A stretch of DNA of 64,000 bases from Chloroflexota bacterium (GTDB lineage: Bacteria > Chloroflexota > UBA11872), in the NCBI GenBank assembly GCA_022821645.1, contig JAJEDE010000027.1, positions 62,001 to 126,000 on the forward strand. Direction: 5' to 3'. Both the position numbers and the translations under genes were made by a program. Below, piece after piece: positions 35,091-43,325 of the stretch (position 1 is the stretch's first letter; each line of letters opens with the position of its first letter). Below the pieces are notes generated by a model that worked only from the letters and a program-made list of their open reading frames with translations, made no database searches and was not told where the DNA came from.

Positions 35091-36439
35091 GCGCCGCGCG
35101 GGTGGTGGTGGCAGGCGGCGGCCTGGCCGGAATCAGCGCGGCGCTGGCGCTGGCGGACGCGGGTCTGCGAGTGACGTTGCTGGAAGCCCGCGGGCGGCTG
35201 GGGGGCGCCACCTACTCGTTTCAGCGCGACGGGCTCTGGCTGGACAACGGCCAGCACGTATTCCTGCGCTGCTGCACGGCCTACCGTGCGTTCATCGAGC
35301 GGATTGGCGCAAGCGACCTGGTGACGCTCCAACGGCGGCTGGACATCCCGGTCATCCATCCCGAGCGCGGCCTCAGCCGCCTGGCGCGGTCCGACTTGCC
35401 GGCGCCGCTGCACCTGAGCCGCAGCCTGGCGTCGTACCGGCATCTCGGCCGACTGGACAAGTGGCGCGTCGTGCGCTCGGCGGCGGCGCTGGCGCGGTTG
35501 GACCTGGGCGACCGCAGCCTGGACGAGCAGACGTTTGGCGCATGGCTGCGCAACCACGGCGTCTCGCGGCGAGCGCTTGAATCATTCTGGGACCTGATCG
35601 TCCTGCCGACGCTGAACCTGCCGTCCGACGAAGCCTCGTTGTGGCTGAGCGCCATGGTGTTCCAGGTGGGATTGCTGACCGACGGGCCGGCCGCCGATCT
35701 TGGATACGCAACCGTGCCGCTCGGGAAAGCGCACGGCACGCGGGCGGAAGCGGCGCTGGCAGCCTCTGGCGTAGACGTCCGGATGCACAGCGCGATTTCG
35801 GGCGTCGAGCGCGCGGACGCCGAGGGCGTTCAGGTCCGGGTAGGCGCGGAACAGATCCAGGCGGCGGCCCTGATTCTGGCCGTGCCGCACGAGCAGGCGG
35901 CCCGGCTGGTACCGGCGGAGGTTCACGTCAACGCCGAGAGCTTCACCGGCCTGGGGCACAGCCCAATCGTCAATCTGCACGTGATCTACGACCGACCGGT
36001 CATGGCGCATGCGTTCGCCGCGGGCGTGGGGACGCCGGTGCAGTGGGTGTTTGACCGCAGCGCCGCGGCAGGCTTGACTATAGGCCAGTGTCTGGCCGTT
36101 TCGCTTTCCGGCGCCATGGCTTACGCCGAGCGCCCGACCGAGGAGTTGCGCGCGATGTTCGTCCCCGAACTCGCCCGTCTGTTCCCCGCGGCCACCGAGG
36201 CTCGCGTGACGGCGTTTTATGTCACGCGAGAGCACCGAGCCACCTTCCGTCCGTCCCCCGGCACGCTGCAGCTGCGGCCGCGCGCGACGACGGCTGACCC
36301 GCGAATCGCATTGGCCGGCGCGTGGACCGATACCGGCTGGCCCGCCACGATGGAAGGGGCCGTCCGCAGCGGCCGCCAGGCGGCCCGCAACATCCTGCTG
36401 GCCCTCGGGCGAGATCGGGGCTTGCCGACAGCCGCATGA
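35087..36439 (+). CDS. hpnE: hydroxysqualene dehydroxylase HpnE
   Basis: 450 residues, GTG start overlapping the hpnD stop. FAD-binding N-terminus VVVAGGGLAGISAALAL with LLEARGRLGGAT (about 7-45), then DNGQHVFLRCC, and a C-terminal FAD block near ALAGAWTDTGWPATMEGAV. This amine-oxidase/phytoene-desaturase-like enzyme completes the conversion of hydroxysqualene to squalene. Operon context with hpnC, hpnD and shc makes the assignment strong. Confidence 0.92.
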   Translation: MSAARVVVAGGGLAGISAALALADAGLRVTLLEARGRLGGATYSFQRDGLWLDNGQHVFLRCCTAYRAFIERIGASDLVTLQRRLDIPVIHPERGLSRLARSDLPAPLHLSRSLASYRHLGRLDKWRVVRSAAALARLDLGDRSLDEQTFGAWLRNHGVSRRALESFWDLIVLPTLNLPSDEASLWLSAMVFQVGLLTDGPAADLGYATVPLGKAHGTRAEAALAASGVDVRMHSAISGVERADAEGVQVRVGAEQIQAAALILAVPHEQAARLVPAEVHVNAESFTGLGHSPIVNLHVIYDRPVMAHAFAAGVGTPVQWVFDRSAAAGLTIGQCLAVSLSGAMAYAERPTEELRAMFVPELARLFPAATEARVTAFYVTREHRATFRPSPGTLQLRPRATTADPRIALAGAWTDTGWPATMEGAVRSGRQAARNILLALGRDRGLPTAA

Positions 36440-38331
36440 GCGTCGAGGTATCCGCGAGGCCCAACGCGCTTTCCAACGCTATCGAGCGAGCGCGACGATA
36501 TCTGCTGGGCCTGCAGGATCCCGAGGGCTGGTGGAAAGGCGAGCTGGAGAGCAACGTCACCATCGAGGCCGAGGACCTGTTCCTGCGGCGTTACCTGGGC
36601 ATCCTGGATAGCGGTACGACCGAGCGAACCGCGCGCTGGATTCGCTCGCGCCGGCAGCCGGACGGCACCTGGGCCAACTTCCACGGCGGCCCGTCCGACC
36701 TCCACACCACCACCGAGGCCTACGTGGCGCTGCGCCTGGCCGGCGACCAGCCGGACGACGCCCCCATGCAGCAGACGGCGGCCTGGATTCGCGAACGGGG
36801 CGGCGTGGAGGCGACCCGCACGTTCACGCGCTTCTGGCTGGCGCTGAACGGCTGGTGGTCCTGGGACGACGTTCCGGCCATGCCGCCGGAAGTCATGCTG
36901 CTTCCGCCCTGGTGGCCGCTCAACATTTACGACTTCGCCTGCTGGGCGCGCCAGACCTACGTGGCGTTGACGATCATTCGCTCCCATGAGCCGGTTCGTC
37001 CCGCGCCGTTTTCGATCGACGAACTGCGTACGTTTGACGCTCCGCGCATGGACCATTCGTTCCTGACGTGGACCGGGCTCTTCAACCATGTCGACCGATT
37101 GCTCCGCTGGTACCAGAAGCGTCCGATCGGCTGGCTGCGCAAGGCGGCGCTGAGTCGCGCCGAGGCCTGGATCGTGCGCCGGCAGGAACGCGATGGCTCG
37201 TGGGGCGGCATCCAGCCGGCGTGGGTCAACTCAATCATTGCGCTCACCCTGCGCGGTTATTCGCTGGACCATCCGATGATCGCGCGCGCCCTGGATGGAC
37301 TCGACACCTTCACCATTGACGACGGGTATGCGCGCCGGCTGGAGGCCTGCCAGTCGCCGGTCTGGGACACCGCTTTGGCCATCGTGGCGCTCAATGACTC
37401 CGGCACGCCAGGCGACGATCCCCGCCTGATTCGAGCGGCGGACTGGCTGCTGGACCAGGAAGTCCGCGTGAAAGGCGACTGGAGCGTCCGGCGGCCCCAC
37501 CTGGCGCCCGCAGGCTGGGCGTTCGAGTTCGCCAACGACAACTATCCCGACATCGACGACACCGCCGAGGTCGGGCTGGCGCTGCGGCGGGTCGACCATC
37601 CCGACCCCGATCGTGTCGACGCCGCGCTGGTGCGGGCGCGTGGCTGGATCGAAGGCATGCAGTCGCGCAATGGCGGCTGGGGCGCGTTCGACGCCGACAA
37701 CACCAATGCGCTTTGCCGCGAGCCGTCGTTTCGCGACTTTGGCGAGGTCATCGATCCCCCATCGGCCGACCTGACGGCGCGTGCGCTGCACTTCCTGGCG
37801 CAGGAGGACGCCCTGGGCACCGAGACGGCGCGGCGGGGACTGGCCTGGCTGCGCGCCGAGCAGGAGACCGGCGGCTCCTGGTTCGGCCGCTGGGGCGCCA
37901 ACCACATCTACGGGCTGAGCGTGGTTGTCCCGGCGCTGGTTGCCACCGGCACGCCGCTTGACGATCCCGCGCTGCGCCGCGCCGTGGCCTGGCTGGAAGC
38001 GCACCAGAACGCCGACGGCGGCTGGGGCGAGGACCTCCGTTCCTACGACGACCCCGCCTGGATCGGTCGCGGGGCCAGCACCGCGTCGCAGACCGCCTGG
38101 GCGCTCATGGCCCTGCTGGAGGCGGACCTCGAATCGCCGGCGGTGCGAGGCGGCGTCGAATTCCTGATTCGCACGCAACGCCACGACGGGAACTGGGACG
38201 AAAAACACTACACCGGCACCGGTTTCCCCGGCGCCTTCTACATCAACTATCACTTCTATCGACTGCTGTTTCCGTTGATGGCACTGGGGCGGTACGCCAG
38301 GAAAGCGGGGCGGGACGAGGACGGCATGTGA
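36436..38331 (+). CDS. shc: squalene-hopene cyclase
   Basis: 631 residues from ATG 36436 (ATGA overlap with hpnE). The catalytic D-I-D-D-T-A acid motif is at 372-377. Several QW repeats are visible (RQPDGTWANF, RQERDGSWGGI, MQSRNGGWGAF, HQNADGGWGED, TQRHDGNWDEKHYTGTGFP). It folds squalene into hopene or hopanol at the membrane. Length is typical. The open frame upstream of 36436 is spurious. Confidence 0.96.
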   Translation: MSVEVSARPNALSNAIERARRYLLGLQDPEGWWKGELESNVTIEAEDLFLRRYLGILDSGTTERTARWIRSRRQPDGTWANFHGGPSDLHTTTEAYVALRLAGDQPDDAPMQQTAAWIRERGGVEATRTFTRFWLALNGWWSWDDVPAMPPEVMLLPPWWPLNIYDFACWARQTYVALTIIRSHEPVRPAPFSIDELRTFDAPRMDHSFLTWTGLFNHVDRLLRWYQKRPIGWLRKAALSRAEAWIVRRQERDGSWGGIQPAWVNSIIALTLRGYSLDHPMIARALDGLDTFTIDDGYARRLEACQSPVWDTALAIVALNDSGTPGDDPRLIRAADWLLDQEVRVKGDWSVRRPHLAPAGWAFEFANDNYPDIDDTAEVGLALRRVDHPDPDRVDAALVRARGWIEGMQSRNGGWGAFDADNTNALCREPSFRDFGEVIDPPSADLTARALHFLAQEDALGTETARRGLAWLRAEQETGGSWFGRWGANHIYGLSVVVPALVATGTPLDDPALRRAVAWLEAHQNADGGWGEDLRSYDDPAWIGRGASTASQTAWALMALLEADLESPAVRGGVEFLIRTQRHDGNWDEKHYTGTGFPGAFYINYHFYRLLFPLMALGRYARKAGRDEDGM

Positions 38332-38451
38332 CGACGGGAACTGCTTCCAGACGTTTCGATTCCAATTGGGACTGCCGACCGTCCTCATTCCGCAACAATC
38401 TGCGAGTTGATCTCTCCGGCGGGTGGCTTCGCCCGGTAATCGCATAAATGC

Positions 38452-38457
38452 TATACT
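38452..38457 (+). promoter_or_regulatory. candidate -10 box for a leaderless toxin-antitoxin transcript
   Basis: TATACT lies 4 bases before the ATG at 38462, with no Shine-Dalgarno between. A weak -35-like TTCGCC is 18 bases upstream. Confidence 0.5.
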
Positions 38458-38461
38458 CCCG

Positions 38462-38794
38462 ATGACCCTGAGTTGGACCGTTGAGGTCTTGAATGCGACC
38501 GTCGAGAAGGAGCTCGACGCACTGCCCGCCGACATGCGGGCACGATTCGCGCATATCGGCGAGTTGATCGCCGAGTTCGGGCTGAACCGGGTTGGTATGC
38601 CGCACGTCAGGCACCTGACCGGTCCACTGTGGGAGATGCGACTGAGAGGAAGGGATGGAATATCACGCGCGCTGTACGTGGCCGTACAGGATCGGCGAGT
38701 CGTCGTGGTGCGAGTTTTCGTCAAGAAGACGCAGTCGACGCCGCGACGGGAGATTGACCTCGCGTTACGACGCGCCCGGGAGGAATTGACATGA
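38462..38794 (+). CDS. HigB/RelE-like toxin (phage Gp49-type)
   Basis: 110 residues from ATG 38462. VEKELDALPADMRARFAHIG, MPHVRHLTGPLWEMRLRG and SRALYVAVQDRRVVVVRVF, then KKTQSTPRREIDLALRR, match the Gp49/HigB branch of the RelE superfamily, ribosome-dependent mRNases. The toxin-first order and 4-base overlap with the antitoxin are typical of higBA. Confidence 0.8.
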   Translation: MTLSWTVEVLNATVEKELDALPADMRARFAHIGELIAEFGLNRVGMPHVRHLTGPLWEMRLRGRDGISRALYVAVQDRRVVVVRVFVKKTQSTPRREIDLALRRAREELT

Positions 38795-39081
38795 GCGACG
38801 TTCGCGCCCTGCATAAGAAGTGGCTCCGCGATCCGGCCTATCGAGAGGCTTATGACGAACTCGCGCCAGAGTTCCGGCTGGCCCGGGCCCTGATCGAGGC
38901 GCGCACGAACGCCGGGCTCACACAGGCACAGCTGGCCGAACGCATGCAGACCACCCAGTCGGTCGTGGCGCGCCTTGAAAGCGGACGCGCCCATCCCTCC
39001 ACCCGCACGCTCGAGAAGTTCGCCCAGGCCGCCGGGATGCAGCTGAAGATCAGCTTTGAGCCGATCGAAGGGACGGCCTGA
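38791..39081 (+). CDS. HigA-like Xre-family antitoxin
   Basis: 96 residues. The helix-turn-helix reads RTNAGLTQAQLAERMQTTQS, then VVARLESGRAHPSTRTLEKF (about 42-80), typical of Xre regulators. It follows its toxin with an ATGA overlap. The N-terminal segment should bind the toxin and the HTH should autoregulate the operon. Confidence 0.85.
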   Translation: MSDVRALHKKWLRDPAYREAYDELAPEFRLARALIEARTNAGLTQAQLAERMQTTQSVVARLESGRAHPSTRTLEKFAQAAGMQLKISFEPIEGTA

Positions 39082-39088
39082 TCCGAGG

Positions 39089-39373
39089 ATGCGTCGCCTT
39101 CCCAGCATCACTCGGTGCGTAGAAGTCGTCGTGTCACGTGCTCACGACTTGACCCGGAAGGTAGGCGCGCTAGCGAGAGACTTGGGCATTTCGTGCAGCG
39201 CGCGGTACGCCGCCACCGTAGCCGAGCACCTTGCCTCTCGCCGCGACAAGAAGGTCACGGCACAGCTCAATCAGGTCTATCGTGAGCAGCCAAGCAGGCT
39301 GGCGCCCGAGCTGCGCCGGGCACAAGGACGCAGCCTCCCGCCGGATGAGTGGCCGTCCAGCCGTCGGCCTTGA
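39089..39373 (+). CDS. orphan MazE-like ribbon-helix-helix antitoxin
   Basis: 94 residues from ATG 39089 (start uncertain). VEVVVSRAHDLTRKVGALAR, then DLGISCSARYAATVAEHLA, is a ribbon-helix-helix pattern. The end, KKVTAQLNQVYREQPSRLAP, then LRRAQGRSLPPDEW, matches the C-terminal toxin-binding tail of MazE-like antitoxins. The expected mazF does not follow: the next 186 bases to hpnH have no toxin-like frame. It may be a relic or a solitary antidote. Confidence 0.55.
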   Translation: MRRLPSITRCVEVVVSRAHDLTRKVGALARDLGISCSARYAATVAEHLASRRDKKVTAQLNQVYREQPSRLAPELRRAQGRSLPPDEWPSSRRP

Positions 39374-39559
39374 TTTAGGAATCGCACACACCGAAAGCTC
39401 CTGCGTTTGGTCCCTGACCTCCACGAACGCCTGGGCAACACGTGGCGGGCCATTCATTCCAGAGTTCTCGAACTTCGGCCTTCAAACTTGAGGACTCTGG
39501 ACGCTCGCGCGCTCCCGTCGTAGGTTTGGCGGCCGCCTCTGGAAGGTGAATGATTGTTC

Positions 39560-40570
39560 ATGGGCGTTCCGCTGCGTCAGAGCCTGGCGGTGGGGTGGTA
39601 TCTGTTTCGCCAGCGGCTGCAGGGGCGGGAGAAGTTCCCGCTGATCGTGGAGCTCGAGCCGCTGTACGCCTGCAACCTGGCCTGCGAGGGCTGCGGGAAA
39701 ATTCAGCATCCCACCGAGACGCTGCGGCGGCGTATGCCGGTGGAGCAAGCGCTGGCGGCCATTGAGGAAAGCGGCGCGCCGATGGTTTCCATCGCCGGCG
39801 GCGAGCCCCTGATCCATCCGGAAATCGACCGCATCGCCGAGGAACTGGTGCGCCGGCGCAAGTTCGTGTACCTGTGCACCAACGCGATCATGCTGGAGCA
39901 GAAGCTGCACCTGTTCACACCGTCGCCCTACTTCGCGTTCGCCATTCACCTGGACGGCCTGAAGGAGCGGCACGACCAGTCCGTGGCGCGCGAGGGCGTG
40001 TTCGAAGTGGCCGTCGCCGCCATCAAGGCCGCCCAGAACGCCGGGTTCCGGGTCACGACCAACACAACCTTTTTCACCCAGGATTCGGCGCAGGACGTGC
40101 GGGCGGTGCTGGATTTCCTGAATGACGAGTTGGACGTGGACAGCATGATGATCTCGCCCGGCTACGCCTACGAGAAGGCGCCCGACCAGGATCATTTCCT
40201 CCCGGTCGATCGCACCCGCGCCGTCTTCAGCGAGGCCTTTGCCGAGGGTCGCCGCGATCGCTGGCGCCTGAATCACAGCCCGTTGTTCCTCGATTTCCTC
40301 GAAGGCAAGGTTGACTACCAGTGCACGGCCTGGGGAATTCCCAGCTATTCCATTTTCGGCTGGCAGCGGCCCTGTTACCTGATGGCCGACGGCTACACGG
40401 AGTCGTACAAGGAACTGCTGGAAACCACGGATTGGGACGCCTACGGCCGCGGCAAGGACCCGCGCTGCGCCAACTGCATGGCGCACTGCGGCTATGAGCC
40501 GACGGCGGTGCTGGAAACCGCATCGTCGCCGAAAGAGTCGGTTCGCGCCCTCGTGGGCGCGCTGCGCTAG
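39560..40570 (+). CDS. hpnH: adenosyl-hopene transferase HpnH (radical SAM)
   Basis: 336 residues from ATG 39560, with GGAAGGTGA upstream. The radical SAM cluster is C38-x3-C42-x2-C45 (YACNLACEGCGK). Further blocks are VSIAGGEPLIHPEI, VYLCTNAIML, FAIHLDGLKERHDQ, QRPCYLMADGYTESY and CANCMAHCGYEPTAV near the end (second Cys set). HpnH adds 5'-deoxyadenosine to hopene, giving adenosylhopane, the precursor of extended hopanoids. It is separated from shc by the toxin-antitoxin genes. Confidence 0.94.
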   Translation: MGVPLRQSLAVGWYLFRQRLQGREKFPLIVELEPLYACNLACEGCGKIQHPTETLRRRMPVEQALAAIEESGAPMVSIAGGEPLIHPEIDRIAEELVRRRKFVYLCTNAIMLEQKLHLFTPSPYFAFAIHLDGLKERHDQSVAREGVFEVAVAAIKAAQNAGFRVTTNTTFFTQDSAQDVRAVLDFLNDELDVDSMMISPGYAYEKAPDQDHFLPVDRTRAVFSEAFAEGRRDRWRLNHSPLFLDFLEGKVDYQCTAWGIPSYSIFGWQRPCYLMADGYTESYKELLETTDWDAYGRGKDPRCANCMAHCGYEPTAVLETASSPKESVRALVGALR

Positions 40571-40579
40571 GGCGTCCGC

Positions 40580-41332
40580 CTAGGCAAACCAGCGCTCCAG
40601 TCGTCCGTACAGGCCCGGCAGCGTGGCCTGCAACCAGATTGGTATGCGCAGCCAGCCCGGAATCACGACGTCGGACCGGTCGCTGGAAATGGCGAGAACG
40701 ATCGCCCGCGCCACGCGTTCCGGCGGCATCGGCCGCGGCCAGCCCCGCTGATAGGGCGCACCTCGCCGTTCGAAAAAGGCCGTCTCCACCACCCCGGGAT
40801 AGATGGTGGTCACTCCTACGCCGGTTCCCGCCAACTCGGCATGCAAGGCTCGGCTGAACACGGCCAGCGCGCCCTTGGTCGCGCTGTACACCGTCTCGTT
40901 CGGCACCCCCAGGCGACCCGCAATAGATGCCACGTTTACGACGCGCCCTCGCCGCCGTTGCCGCATCGCGGGCAGCACGGCCTGGGTAAGCGCAATGGGC
41001 GCCCGAACATTCAGGGCCAGCAGCCGGTCGATCTCCTCCGGGTGGTGGTCGGTCAGCGGCGCGAACCGCCCGGCACCGGCGCAATTCACCAGGATGTCGA
41101 TGGACGGAAGATCGGGCAGCGACTGTTGGACAAAGCGCTGCAACTCGTCCGAAGCCTCCAGGTCCACTTGCCGCACGATCACGCCGCCGGCTTCCTCGAG
41201 GGAGCGAAGCGCCGGCAGGTTGCGGCCGATCCCGATAACCCGAGCGCCGGCCTCGGCCAGGGCCATCGCGACGGCGCGCCCGATCCCGCTGCTGGCGCCC
41301 GTAACGAGGGCCGTGGAGCTAGCGATATCCAT
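40580..41332 (-). CDS. short-chain dehydrogenase/reductase
   Basis: 250 residues. The Rossmann motif TGASSGIGRAVAMAL (about 11-25), NCAGAG, VNVASIAG and the active-site YSATKG (YxxxK) are classical SDR features. A C-terminal tail PIWLQATLPGLYGRLERWF may sit on the membrane. It lies opposite to and between hpnH and dxs, so a lipid or isoprenoid substrate is possible but unproven. Confidence 0.85.
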   Translation of the reverse strand: MDIASSTALVTGASSGIGRAVAMALAEAGARVIGIGRNLPALRSLEEAGGVIVRQVDLEASDELQRFVQQSLPDLPSIDILVNCAGAGRFAPLTDHHPEEIDRLLALNVRAPIALTQAVLPAMRQRRRGRVVNVASIAGRLGVPNETVYSATKGALAVFSRALHAELAGTGVGVTTIYPGVVETAFFERRGAPYQRGWPRPMPPERVARAIVLAISSDRSDVVIPGWLRIPIWLQATLPGLYGRLERWFA

Positions 41333-41449
41333 GCAAGATAGACGTCAGGCAGCTCGTGGGGCGGCGGCGTCAGTATTGCGCGAATCCCTGTGCAACGGGC
41401 AGTATCGAAGAACACCCGCGGCCCGGGTGCTTCAAAAAGGGGGACCGTG

Positions 41450-43315
41450 ATGGACCGCATACTCGACCGGATTGCGGATCCATCGGATCTGCGTGCCATG
41501 ACGGACGCGGAACTCGACCGCCTGGCCGGCGAGATTCGCCAGTTGATTGTCGACACCGTCGATGCCAACGGCGGGCACCTGGCCAGCAATCTGGGGGTCG
41601 TCGAAATCACGCTGGCCCTCCACCGTGTCCTCGAGAGCCCCAGGGACAAGATCGTCTGGGACACCAGCAATCAGACCTACCCGCACAAGCTCGTCACGGG
41701 TCGCGCCGCGGACTTTCCGTCGCTGCGGCAGCCGGGAGGCTTGTCCGGGTTCGCCGCGCGCGAAGAAAGCCCGCACGACGTGATGGGGGCCGGACATGCC
41801 GGCACAGGCGTGTCGGCCGGCGTGGGAATCGCGGTCGCGGCCCAGTTGCGGGACGAGACCTCGGCCACCGTGGCGGTCATCGGTGATGGGTCCTTTACGT
41901 CGGGCGTGGTATTCGAAGCCCTTAACCAGGCCGGCGACCTTGGACTGCCGTTTATTGTTCTTCTCAACGACAACGGCATGTCGATCTCACCGAATGTGGG
42001 CGCGCTGAGCCGCAACATGGGCCGGGGCCGCGAGACCTGGCAGCCGGACGATGCCGAGGCCCGGTCCCGCTTCACCCCCACGCAAATGGCCACCCAGCCG
42101 ACGCAGCCGTACGCCGACGCGGCCGACTTCTGCGCCGCGTTCGGGTTCGAATACGTCGGGCCGGTGGACGGTCATGACCGCCCCCTGCTGGAAGACGTCA
42201 TTCGCGCCGCCGTTGAACGCCGGCGTCCGGTGCTGATTCACGCGTTTACGCGCAAGGGCAAGGGCCTGGCCGCGGCCGAGACCGATCCCGTGACGCTGCA
42301 TCAACCCGGCACCGCCCAGGCCGTGGGCGCCGCCAACGCCACCAGCTACAGCAAGGTCTTGGCTCGCACGCTGACGGACCTCGCCCGCGAAGACGACCGC
42401 ATTGTGGCCATCAGCGCCGCGATGTGCGAGGGCACCGCGCTGGCGGACATGCAGCGGGAGCTTCCCGACCGGGTCTTTGATGTGGGCATCGCCGAGGGCC
42501 ATGCCGTCGCCATGGCCGCCGGGCTGGCCACCCAGGGGCTGCGGCCCGTGGTCTGCATTTACAGCACCTTCCTGCAGCGCGCGTTCGACCAGATCGTGCA
42601 CGACGTGGCGATCCAGAACCTCCCGGTGATCCTGGGCGTGGATCGCGCCGGAATCGTCGGCGACGACGGGCGCACGCACCACGGGGTCCTGGACCTGGCC
42701 TATCTGCGCGCGATCCCCAACTTTGTCGTGGCGGCGCCCAAGGACGAGGACGAGTTGCGCCACTTGTTCCGCACGGCGCTATCGAGCGATCGGCCGTTCG
42801 CCGTCCGCTATTCGCGCGGCTCGGGCGTCGGTGTCCCCCTCGCCGGCACCCCGCGAGTCCTACCCATTGGCCGGGCCGAGATGCTGCGCGACGGTTCGGA
42901 CATCGCGATCTTTGCCCTGGGATGGGGCGTGGCCCCGGCCCTGGAAGCCGCCGAGCGACTGGAGCGGCTGGGCGTTCAGGCCGCCGTCGTCAACGCGCGC
43001 TTCGTCAAACCGCTGGACCGTGACCTGATCTGCGAGCTCGCCGCGCGCAACCGTTGTGTGGTCACGGTGGAGGACCACAATCTGATGGGCGGGTTCGGCA
43101 GCGCCGTCGTCGAACTCCTGGCCGATAACGATCTGGGCGACGTCCAGGTCCGACGGGTTGCCATGCCGGACATGTTCCACGAACACGGGCCGGCGGATAG
43201 CATTCGGGCGGCTCACGGCGTCAGTGCCTCGGGCATTGTGGACGCGGCTTGCGCGCTCACCGACCACGCGATCGCGGTTCGCATCGACGCGGGACGGCTG
43301 ATCGTCGGATCCTGA
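41450..43315 (+). CDS. dxs: 1-deoxy-D-xylulose-5-phosphate synthase, divergent
   Basis: 621 residues from ATG 41450 (AGGGGG upstream). The thiamine-diphosphate enzyme that opens the MEP pathway: GGHLASNLG (H43), YPHKLVTGR, GAGHAGTGVSAGVG, the cofactor motif GDGSFTSG, LNDNGMSISPNVGALS and, in the transketolase-like half, DRAGIVGDDGRTHHGVLDL. The block usually DVGHQAYPHK reads DTSNQTYPHK, so a conserved His is Asn (N74), and GHSST reads GHAGTG. Overall order of domains is DXS-like. It feeds the polyprenyl synthase just downstream. Confidence 0.88.
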   Translation: MDRILDRIADPSDLRAMTDAELDRLAGEIRQLIVDTVDANGGHLASNLGVVEITLALHRVLESPRDKIVWDTSNQTYPHKLVTGRAADFPSLRQPGGLSGFAAREESPHDVMGAGHAGTGVSAGVGIAVAAQLRDETSATVAVIGDGSFTSGVVFEALNQAGDLGLPFIVLLNDNGMSISPNVGALSRNMGRGRETWQPDDAEARSRFTPTQMATQPTQPYADAADFCAAFGFEYVGPVDGHDRPLLEDVIRAAVERRRPVLIHAFTRKGKGLAAAETDPVTLHQPGTAQAVGAANATSYSKVLARTLTDLAREDDRIVAISAAMCEGTALADMQRELPDRVFDVGIAEGHAVAMAAGLATQGLRPVVCIYSTFLQRAFDQIVHDVAIQNLPVILGVDRAGIVGDDGRTHHGVLDLAYLRAIPNFVVAAPKDEDELRHLFRTALSSDRPFAVRYSRGSGVGVPLAGTPRVLPIGRAEMLRDGSDIAIFALGWGVAPALEAAERLERLGVQAAVVNARFVKPLDRDLICELAARNRCVVTVEDHNLMGGFGSAVVELLADNDLGDVQVRRVAMPDMFHEHGPADSIRAAHGVSASGIVDAACALTDHAIAVRIDAGRLIVGS

Positions 43316-43325
43316 GGCGGGACCA

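Noticed and set aside
39231-39491. Possible MazF toxin after the MazE-like gene
   Set aside because: No frame shows the MazF opening or core motifs; the candidate is out of step with any toxin family.
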